Shown in pieces: positions 5,696 to 11,745 of a stretch of 31,040 nucleotides of DNA (within the stretch, counting starts at the first letter, position 1; each line of letters begins with the position of its first letter). Under the pieces are notes generated by a model that saw nothing but the letters and a program-made list of their open reading frames with translations, did not search any database and had not been told where the DNA came from. Both the position numbers and the translations under genes were made by a program. The stretch is from assembly GCA_009785855.1 (NCBI GenBank), contig WQUG01000021.1, positions 1-31,040 of the forward strand, given 5' to 3'. The stretch is from Actinomycetes bacterium (GTDB lineage Bacteria > Actinomycetota > Coriobacteriia > WRKU01 > WQUG01).

Positions 5696-8155
5696 ATGGG
5701 GGAGAATCATATATCTGAAAAAGCGCGCAGAACAATGGCCTTCGTACTGGCAGGACTGCTCGTGACTTCTTTGCTGGTGATCCGGCCGGTAACAGCCGAG
5801 AGCGCTCCGGCTATCGGAGCGCCGAACATCACGGTCTCAGATGAAACGGAACTGCGAGCCGCTATCGCTGGCGCGCCGCTCTCTACTCAGTACGTCATCG
5901 CCATCAACGGCACGATCGAACTGGGCGCGCGACTGGATATGCCCGCTAACAAGGACATCGCTTTGTGTGGCGGGGGTGTGCTTTCTGCAGCAGGGAACTA
6001 CACAACGATCTATGTTTCCGGATCGACGACCCTGGAAGCGGTCACCATCACTCACGATCCCGGTACGATCGGTATGGGCATACAGGTGATGGGCACGCTC
6101 GTCATCTTGGACGGAGCGAAGATATCCGGCAACGTGGGTGGCGTCGGTTCTGAGAGCATCAACGGAGGCGCTGTCCGCAACGACGGAACGATCGTCATGT
6201 GGGGAGGAGAGATCTCCGGTAACCGCGCCAATGGCAACACGAACACCGGCCTGGGTGGCGGCGTGTTCAATACCCCGATGTCCAAGGGCTCGTTCACCAT
6301 GAACGGAGGATCGATCACGGGCAATACCGGGATCAACGGTGGCGGCGTATACAACAACGGCAGCCTCTTCACCATGAACGGAGGGACGATCTCCAATAAC
6401 AAGGCCGGTAACGGCGGCGGTGTCGTCACTACCGGTGGTGCTCTCTTCACTTTAAACGATGGAACGATCTCCGGCAACACGGCGTCGGGGGGCGGCGGTA
6501 TCTACAGTGAAGGCGGCCCTATCACGATCAACGGCGGTGAGATCTCCGGTAACAACGGCGGGACCTACGGCGGAGGGATCTACGACTTCAAGTACTCGAC
6601 CTATAACGGCCCGATCACGATCAGCGGTGGAACGATATCTGACAATACCGCTGCCGGTGGCGCAGGCATCGCCTGCCAGGTTCCGCTGACGATGAGCGGC
6701 GGGACGATCGCGCGGAACAAGTCGACCGGCGGGAGCGGTTACGGCGGCGGCGGCGTCTATATCATGCAGGGGACCTCGGCGGCGCCGACCACCTTCACGA
6801 TGACCGCAGGTTCGATCTCAGACAACTCGTCAACGAGCGTCGGCGGAGGGATCTTCGCCGCCTCCCAGACGACGGTATCGACTACGGGCAACATCATGGG
6901 GAACAAGGCATCCAGCAACGGTGGAGGTGTCTACGTGAGCTCCGGGACCTATGCCATGGGAGGTACTATCGCGAACAACGTCGCGGGACTCTACGGTGGG
7001 GGTGTCTACACTGCGCAGGCAGGCTACACCAATCTCTCCGTGCTGTCCGGACAAAGCGTCTGTTTCACCGGGAACATCGCACAATACAAGATCAATCCTC
7101 CCGCAGGAAACTCCCTGCGCACCAACGTCATCGATCCCTCTGCGACGGGCTTTTCGACAAGTTTCGGCACGGCGTTCACGAACTTCGACATCAACGTAGT
7201 CGCCTATAAGATCGCGCTGAACACCTACGGCAACGGGACTGCGGTCGCTGATAATGACTATGCTCTTCCCGGCACGGTCGTGACGCTGACAGCGCGACCA
7301 GCAGAGCTTGCTAAATTCATGTACTGGTATCTCTATTCAGGTAATGCGACGCTGGGTGACACCACAGCAGCCACCACGAGCTTCGTGATGCCGGCCGCGG
7401 CAGTGAACATCTACGCATATTTCTTCGACACCCCACAGTTGACCACCCGCTGGGTAGACGATGCTTCCGGCGATGATCTTCTGACGCCGGGAACGCAGAT
7501 CTTCGATCAGGGCGCCTTCTATTCAACAGAGGCTCCCTCGACGATCACGACCGGAACACCGGCGGTCACCTATGACCTGGTGGGCTGGGATGCGTCAGGC
7601 GCGCCTCAGTCGGGTTATATCTATGGGAGTCAGACCGTGGTCTACCGTTACGCACCCCGGACTCTGACGGTGACGACCACCTATATGTGCCAGTGCTCAG
7701 AGATCCAGCTGCCGACGATCATCGGCTCCATCTCGGGCAAGTCCTACACGACCTCTGCCCCCTCGACGATCACGACCGGAACACCGGCGGTGACCTATGT
7801 GCTGGTCGGACACGATCTGGCGAGCGCACCGGTAAGCGGGACTTTGACAACGGACAGTGTGACCGTCGGTTATCTCTATATGCAGGCAGATGAGCCCCCT
7901 GCGCCGACGCCTGATCCGCAACCGACGCCTGATCCAAAGCCGAAGCCCGGGCAACAGCCGAAGTCCGATCCGCGACCGAAGGCTGTTCCACAGGCGAAGC
8001 TCGCGCCCGTCAAGGAACAGACGACACCGGGTAAGGGACTTCCGCGCACCGGTGACCGGGCGTATCCGCTCAGTTTCCTTGCGTTGACCGGCCTCGGAAC
8101 ACTCGTGGCCTTGCTCTGGCTCGCAGGATGGCGCAGAAGGCGCAGGACGGCTTAG
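5696..8155 (+). CDS. Sortase-anchored beta-helix surface protein (adhesin-like)
   Basis: This 819-residue protein is built for display on a Gram-positive wall. A signal peptide (hydrophobic about 15-30, cleavage likely after VTA near 34) is followed by a long right-handed beta-helix (about 40-465) made of repeats of the form GGTISGN-GGGVY. Next come an InlB-type repeat domain (about 500-580) and two MucBP-like repeats of 75 residues (TTRWVDD from 583; APSTITTGTPAVTY at about 613 and again at about 688). A Pro/Lys-rich wall spacer and the sorting signal LPRTG (782-786), a hydrophobic segment and RRRRR end the protein. ATG 5696 was chosen because AGGGGAAGGA (5681-5690) precedes it; ATG 5648 lacks a site. 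Beta-helix plus MucBP suggests binding to mucin or other glycans, which is inference. No sortase gene is in the window. Confidence 0.9.
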   Translation: MGENHISEKARRTMAFVLAGLLVTSLLVIRPVTAESAPAIGAPNITVSDETELRAAIAGAPLSTQYVIAINGTIELGARLDMPANKDIALCGGGVLSAAGNYTTIYVSGSTTLEAVTITHDPGTIGMGIQVMGTLVILDGAKISGNVGGVGSESINGGAVRNDGTIVMWGGEISGNRANGNTNTGLGGGVFNTPMSKGSFTMNGGSITGNTGINGGGVYNNGSLFTMNGGTISNNKAGNGGGVVTTGGALFTLNDGTISGNTASGGGGIYSEGGPITINGGEISGNNGGTYGGGIYDFKYSTYNGPITISGGTISDNTAAGGAGIACQVPLTMSGGTIARNKSTGGSGYGGGGVYIMQGTSAAPTTFTMTAGSISDNSSTSVGGGIFAASQTTVSTTGNIMGNKASSNGGGVYVSSGTYAMGGTIANNVAGLYGGGVYTAQAGYTNLSVLSGQSVCFTGNIAQYKINPPAGNSLRTNVIDPSATGFSTSFGTAFTNFDINVVAYKIALNTYGNGTAVADNDYALPGTVVTLTARPAELAKFMYWYLYSGNATLGDTTAATTSFVMPAAAVNIYAYFFDTPQLTTRWVDDASGDDLLTPGTQIFDQGAFYSTEAPSTITTGTPAVTYDLVGWDASGAPQSGYIYGSQTVVYRYAPRTLTVTTTYMCQCSEIQLPTIIGSISGKSYTTSAPSTITTGTPAVTYVLVGHDLASAPVSGTLTTDSVTVGYLYMQADEPPAPTPDPQPTPDPKPKPGQQPKSDPRPKAVPQAKLAPVKEQTTPGKGLPRTGDRAYPLSFLALTGLGTLVALLWLAGWRRRRRTA
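7535..7566 (+). repeat. 32-base direct repeat, copy 1, in the surface protein gene
   Basis: This stretch, starting CCCTCGACGATCACG, recurs without mismatch at 7760-7791, exactly 225 bases (75 codons) downstream in the same frame. It encodes PSTITTGTPAV in both MucBP-like repeats. Identity at third codon positions points to recent duplication or gene conversion between the repeats. Confidence 0.9.
7760..7791 (+). repeat. 32-base direct repeat, copy 2, in the surface protein gene
   Basis: Second exact copy of the 7535-7566 sequence, in the second MucBP-like repeat. The bases on either side differ between copies (GGTCACCTATGAC after copy 1, GGTGACCTATGTG after copy 2), so the identical block is limited to the strand encoding PSTITTGTPAV. 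Confidence 0.9.
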
Positions 8156-8661
8156 GCGCCACCTGCAAGCAGGCGACCCTGCTTGCCGCTGAGGTGCTCG
8201 ATCTCGAGCTTGAAGGTCAGTACGGCGGGCCAGCTCCTCGCGATCTCAGCGGCAAGCTTCTGGTCATAGTCTGAGGCGATGCCGTCCTTGCAGTAGCGAT
8301 CCGCCAGCGCGCTGAGGGCAGCGCGTTTCTCCTCGTCGTCTGCTATGATGCTGACGCGACCCCAGGCGATGACACTGCGATAAGCGGTCGAGAACTCCTC
8401 GGCAACGACCTGATCGGCATCAACGATACAGTATGAGGCCTTATCGCCACGTGCGAGTGCGTCCATCTTATGTCCGCGGACGGCACTGTGGAAATAGATC
8501 GTATCGCCGAGGCGCGCATGCGAGAGAGGGACCGCATACGGATAGCCCTCGTCTCCGAGCAGAGCCAGGACCCCGTGCGTCGCCCGATCGATGATCGCCC
8601 GGCTCTCTTCCTCGCTCAGCGCCTGATCGCGACGGGCCTTGCGTATCTCTCGAAACGACAT
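8152..8661 (-). CDS. Pyridoxamine-5'-phosphate-oxidase-like flavin-binding protein (NimA type)
   Basis: The 169 residues match the split-barrel flavoprotein family that includes NimA-type 5-nitroimidazole reductases: an N-terminal helix with RAIIDRATHGVLAL, the strand GYPYAVPLS, IYFHSAVRGHKMDAL, ASYCIVDADQVV and SVIAWGRVSII. Family members bind FMN or F420 and reduce small substrates or act in stress protection; the substrate here is unknown. It follows gltX by 14 bases with its own binding site (AGGAAGG near 8669-8675), so the two are co-transcribed. Its stop overlaps the stop of the convergent surface protein gene by four bases, with no hairpin between them. Confidence 0.88.
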   Translation of the reverse strand: MSFREIRKARRDQALSEEESRAIIDRATHGVLALLGDEGYPYAVPLSHARLGDTIYFHSAVRGHKMDALARGDKASYCIVDADQVVAEEFSTAYRSVIAWGRVSIIADDEEKRAALSALADRYCKDGIASDYDQKLAAEIARSWPAVLTFKLEIEHLSGKQGRLLAGGA

Positions 8662-8675
8662 CCTCTGACCTTCCT

Positions 8676-10118
8676 CTAGCTCAACGCTCGTATGCGCGCA
8701 AGCGTTCTGGCGCGCCCCAGAAGCTCCATGGATTCGTTAAGCGGGGGAGATACGACCGATCCGGCCACTGCCACGCGCAGGGGTTGATAGGCCAGGCGCG
8801 GCTTGGCGTCGACCTTGGCCGGCAGATCGGCCAGAGCGGCTTCTATGTGTGCGGTATCCCACTCAGCCTCTAATACGTTTTCCAGGGCCTCCAGAGCCGC
8901 TCTCAGGGCACGTCTGACGAGATCCGGGTCTTTGCCCAGGACTTTCGTCTGCGCGGTCTCATCGGGCTCTACCGACTCCACGAACAGGAAGCGCACCAGC
9001 GGGACGATCTCGGTCATCAGTTTTATGCGCTCTGAGACGAGCGGGGCAAGCTTGAGATACCAGGCGCGGCGCACCTCGAAGTCCGCCTCATCAGCCAATC
9101 CCGCTTGCTGCAGGCGCTCTGCCATCAGCTGAGTAAAGCGCTCGACCGGCATCTCGCGCAGATAGACCCCGTTCATCCAAGTCAGCTTCGCAAAGTCGAA
9201 GATCGCGGGGTTCTTCGAGATGCGATCCAGGCTGAAGCGTGACTTCAGCGTTTCCGCGTCAATGAGCGTCGTCTCACCGTCAAGACTCCAGCCCAGAAGC
9301 GCCAGATAGTTCAGTAAGGCCTCGGGCAGATAGCCTTGCCCCGCGTACTCTTCGACCCCGGTCGAACCATGGCGTTTCGAGAGCTTCTTGCCATCCGGAC
9401 CCCAGATCATCGAGAGGTGAGCGAAGGTCGGGACCGGCGCCCTCAGGCCCTCGAGGACCAGTATCTGCTTAGGGGTGTTGCTGAGGTGATCGTCGCCACG
9501 GATGACGTGGGTGATCGCCATGTCAGCGTCATCGACGATGCTGGCGAAGTTGTAGGTCGGTGTGCCGTCGCTGCGGACCAGCACGAAGTCGTCGATGGCG
9601 TCGAGGGGAAACTCGGTACGCCCGCGCACCGCATCCTCGAAGACGACCGGCCCCCGGTCATCCGGGACCTTCAGGCGCCAAGCGAAGGGCTCACCGGCAT
9701 CGGCACGGGCCTGGGCCTCCTCCTCAGTCAGGGCGCGGCAGCTCCGGTCATAGCCGGAAAAACCCCCCCGACCGCGCGCAGCGTCGCGTCTGGCGGCAAG
9801 CTCGGCCGGGCTGCAGAAGCAGCGATAAGCCCAGCCGCGCTCGGAAAGTGTCTTCAGAGCCGCCGTATAGATCCCGGCGCGCTCGGTCTGGAAGCTGGGT
9901 CCCTCGTCCCAGTCAAGCCCCAGCCATGCAAGGGCACGCATGATCTGTGCGATGTTCTCAGGCGTCGAGCGCTCCGGATCGGTGTCGTCGATACGCAGGA
10001 TGAAGCTGCCGCCGCAACTGCGGGCGAAGGCCCAGTTGTAGATCGCGGTCCGCGCACCGCCCAGATGCAACGATCCGGTGGGCGAGGGCGCGAAGCGTAC
10101 GCGAGGCTTATGAGACAT
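8676..10118 (-). CDS. gltX: Glutamyl-tRNA synthetase
   Basis: This class I synthetase charges tRNA-Glu in the cytoplasm. The 480-residue length is normal. The HIGH-type motif is SPTGSLHLGG (12-21) and the KMSKS-type motif is KKLSKRHG (244-251). Cys100, Cys102 and Cys127 match the zinc-binding insertion of bacterial enzymes. A strong ribosome binding site (GAGGAGG) lies just before the ATG. Whether it also charges tRNA-Gln, as many bacteria without GlnRS require, cannot be decided from this window; a gatCAB or glnS gene elsewhere would tell. It is divergent from metK and followed by the PPOX-family gene. Confidence 0.97.
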   Translation of the reverse strand: MSHKPRVRFAPSPTGSLHLGGARTAIYNWAFARSCGGSFILRIDDTDPERSTPENIAQIMRALAWLGLDWDEGPSFQTERAGIYTAALKTLSERGWAYRCFCSPAELAARRDAARGRGGFSGYDRSCRALTEEEAQARADAGEPFAWRLKVPDDRGPVVFEDAVRGRTEFPLDAIDDFVLVRSDGTPTYNFASIVDDADMAITHVIRGDDHLSNTPKQILVLEGLRAPVPTFAHLSMIWGPDGKKLSKRHGSTGVEEYAGQGYLPEALLNYLALLGWSLDGETTLIDAETLKSRFSLDRISKNPAIFDFAKLTWMNGVYLREMPVERFTQLMAERLQQAGLADEADFEVRRAWYLKLAPLVSERIKLMTEIVPLVRFLFVESVEPDETAQTKVLGKDPDLVRRALRAALEALENVLEAEWDTAHIEAALADLPAKVDAKPRLAYQPLRVAVAGSVVSPPLNESMELLGRARTLARIRALS

Positions 10119-10150
10119 GCTCCTCCTCAGAACACGGTGACAGTGAAACT

Positions 10151-10156
10151 ATTATC
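10151..10156 (-). promoter_or_regulatory. Possible -10 box of gltX
   Basis: GATAAT read on the minus strand lies about 33 bases before the gltX ATG, with initiation expected near 10144. A weak TTCCGC lies 17 bases upstream of it. The match is modest and is the best in the 105-base divergent region for this direction. Confidence 0.35.
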
Positions 10157-10182
10157 TCTTAGTCGTGGGCGCTGCGGAAGAG

Positions 10183-10191
10183 TGTTATAGT
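10183..10191 (+). promoter_or_regulatory. Extended -10 promoter element of metK
   Basis: TGTTATAGT is an extended -10 (TGn plus TATAGT). Initiation near 10198 gives a leader of about 26 bases carrying the strong binding site AAAGGAGGAG before ATG 10224. The leader is too short for any known SAM riboswitch. Confidence 0.5.
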
Positions 10192-10223
10192 TTTCATGGT
10201 TTTTACGCACAAAGGAGGAGACG

Positions 10224-11453
10224 ATGGCACAGAGTTACCTGTTCACATCCGAGAGTGTGACCGAAGGTCACCCGGACAAGATCTGTGATCAGATATCGGA
10301 TGCGATCTTAGACGGTATACTGGCCGACGAGATCCGTCGCGAGAAGGATCAACCGGGCGGCTTGGAGCAGGTCCGCTGCGCCTGCGAGACCTTCACGACG
10401 ACCGGCCTGGTCGTCGTGGGCGGCGAGATCCGTACGCGCGCCTATGTGGATGTGGATACGACCGTGCGCCGCGTCGTCGACGAGATCGGCTATAACGATG
10501 CCGCCTACGGTTTCGATGCCAAGACCTGCGGGGTGATATCGACCTTGCACTCACAGAGTCCCGACATCGCGCTGGGGGTCGACGAGAGTTTCGAGGCGAA
10601 AGCCGGCACGGCAAGCGATCCGCTCGAGAACATCGGTGCGGGCGATCAGGGGATGATGTTCGGCTATGCCTGCACGGATACCTCGCAGCTCATGCCGATG
10701 CCGATCTATCTGGCACATCGCCTGGCAGAACGTCTGACCGCCGTGCGCAAGAGCGGCCTGCTCGGCGACCTGCGTCCGGATGGCAAGACCCAGGTATCGG
10801 TCCGTTACGAGGATGACCGTCCGGTGGCTGTCGAGAAGATACTGATCTCTTCGCAGCATGCCGACGGGATCGACATCGAGACCCGGATGAAGCCGGACTT
10901 CATCGAGCACATCATCGCTCCGGTCTTCGAGCAGGAGCATCTTGACTTCTCTGATGCCGAGATCTATGTCAATCCGACCGGGCGCTTCGTGATCGGGGGG
11001 CCGATGGGCGACTCAGGGCTGACCGGCCGCAAGATCATCGTCGACACCTACGGCGGCTTCGGGCGCCATGGGGGAGGCGCGTTTTCCGGCAAGGATTGCA
11101 CGAAGGTCGACCGCTCGGCAGCTTACGCGGCGCGCTGGGTGGCCAAGAACGTCGTGGCAGCGGGACTTGCGCGGCGCTGCGAGATCCAGTTGGCCTACGC
11201 CATCGGTGTGGCGCGTCCTTTCTCGATCATGGTCAACACCTTCAATACCGAGGAAGTCTCCACCGCAATGATCGAGAAAGCGATCAGCGAGGTCTTCGAC
11301 CTGAGACCGGGGGCGATCATCCGCGACCTCGATCTGCGCCGTCCGATATTCCGCAAGACGGCCGCCTATGGACACTTCGGGCGCGATGAGGCGGACTTCA
11401 GCTGGGAGCGCTGTGATCGCATCGAGGAACTGAAGCGCGCTACTCAGAGTTGA
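10224..11453 (+). CDS. metK: S-adenosylmethionine synthetase
   Basis: The enzyme makes S-adenosylmethionine from methionine and ATP. Length (409) is typical. It begins with TSESVTEGHPDKICDQISDA, containing the ATP-binding His16 and Asp18; GAGDQGMMFGYA is the methionine/ATP loop, and GGGAFSGKDCTKVDRSAAY is the phosphate-binding P-loop. The Cys in GKDCTK, in place of the more usual Pro, occurs in other bacterial MetK proteins as far as I recall. A strong ribosome binding site precedes ATG 10224. Its last ten bases overlap the end of the convergent selenocysteine glutaredoxin gene. Confidence 0.98.
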   Translation: MAQSYLFTSESVTEGHPDKICDQISDAILDGILADEIRREKDQPGGLEQVRCACETFTTTGLVVVGGEIRTRAYVDVDTTVRRVVDEIGYNDAAYGFDAKTCGVISTLHSQSPDIALGVDESFEAKAGTASDPLENIGAGDQGMMFGYACTDTSQLMPMPIYLAHRLAERLTAVRKSGLLGDLRPDGKTQVSVRYEDDRPVAVEKILISSQHADGIDIETRMKPDFIEHIIAPVFEQEHLDFSDAEIYVNPTGRFVIGGPMGDSGLTGRKIIVDTYGGFGRHGGGAFSGKDCTKVDRSAAYAARWVAKNVVAAGLARRCEIQLAYAIGVARPFSIMVNTFNTEEVSTAMIEKAISEVFDLRPGAIIRDLDLRRPIFRKTAAYGHFGRDEADFSWERCDRIEELKRATQS

Positions 11454-11665
11454 GCATCAAGCCAGTCCCTGATATCGCTGCTCTCGTAGAGGATCTCGCC
11501 ATCATGGAGCAGTGCCGGGACCTGGACCTTGCCGCCTGTCGCGCGCAGTTCATCCGCGATGGCGGGATCCGTCGCGTCCTTCAAGGGCAACTCGATCTTG
11601 TTTCGTGCCATCCAGGCACGTAGCTCAAGGCAGTAGGGTCAAGTCGGGAATATATAAAGTTCCAT
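11444..11665 (-). CDS. Selenocysteine-containing glutaredoxin-like protein (in-frame TGA as Sec9)
   Basis: Read through one in-frame TGA (11641-11639), this strand encodes 73 residues: MELYIFPT, Sec9, PYCLELRAWM and so on to DIRDWLDAQL. That is a whole glutaredoxin/GST N-terminal thioredoxin fold. The active site is CPYC with the first, nucleophilic Cys replaced by TGA, giving UPYC. Downstream the cis-proline motif KVQVPAL (46-52) and the helix ESSDIRDWL (61-69) are intact, and no other stop or frameshift occurs. The ATG has AGAAGG six bases upstream (11672-11677). A SECIS-like hairpin follows the TGA at the right distance. Glutaredoxins reduce disulfides or mixed disulfides; Sec forms are known in some clostridia. 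The gene converges on metK with a ten-base overlap and diverges from priA. The alternative is a nonsense mutation or sequencing error (TGC to TGA). The selenium-insertion genes are not in the window. Confidence 0.82.
11597..11629 (-). promoter_or_regulatory. Candidate bacterial SECIS element
   Basis: On the minus strand CGTGCC (11620-11615) pairs perfectly with GGCACG (11609-11604) around the five-base loop TGGAT. A lower stem CTTG (11629-11626) pairs with CAAG (11600-11597), separated from the upper stem by an AGCTA/AAA internal loop. The apical loop starts 24 bases after the TGA and has G at its second position. Both fit the known bacterial pattern: loop about 16-37 bases after UGA, with a G in its first two bases, to recruit SelB. 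The element is inside the coding sequence, as expected in bacteria. Confidence 0.75.
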
Positions 11666-11702
11666 ACGTCGCCTTCTTTCATCTGTCGACGAGCGGGTCT
11701 TC

Positions 11703-11711
11703 ATCATAACA
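11703..11711 (-). promoter_or_regulatory. Extended -10 promoter element of the Sec-glutaredoxin gene
   Basis: TGTTATGAT on the minus strand is an extended -10 (TGn plus TATGAT). It would start an mRNA near 11696, about 31 bases before the ATG, leaving room for the AGAAGG binding site. It lies back to back with the priA promoter in an 80-base divergent region. Confidence 0.5.
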
Positions 11712-11730
11712 CCGGGCCGTCCGGAGTGCT

Positions 11731-11739
11731 TGCTATAAT
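11731..11739 (+). promoter_or_regulatory. Extended -10 promoter element of priA, leaderless
   Basis: TGCTATAAT carries a perfect TATAAT (11734-11739) with the extended TGn. It ends six bases before ATG 11746, so the transcript should begin at the start codon itself. No Shine-Dalgarno sequence fits in between. No good -35 is seen, as is usual with an extended -10. Confidence 0.7.
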
Positions 11740-11745
11740 CGAAGC

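Noticed and set aside
9336..10190. Open frame of 284 codons on the plus strand
   Set aside because: It is antisense to gltX, whose HIGH and KMSKS motifs are certain; no binding site or family similarity was seen.
10119..10223. SAM riboswitch before metK
   Set aside because: The predicted leader is about 26 bases; no SAM-I, SAM-II or SAM-III type structure can fit.
10224..11453. GKDCTK in MetK as an active-site anomaly
   Set aside because: Cys at the position of the usual Pro is, as far as I recall, found in other bacterial MetK sequences, and all catalytic residues are present.
11444..11638. Glutaredoxin as a decayed pseudogene
   Set aside because: The single stop is TGA exactly at the redox Cys, the rest of the frame is intact, and a SECIS-like stem follows; decay would be expected to leave further lesions. 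It remains the main alternative.
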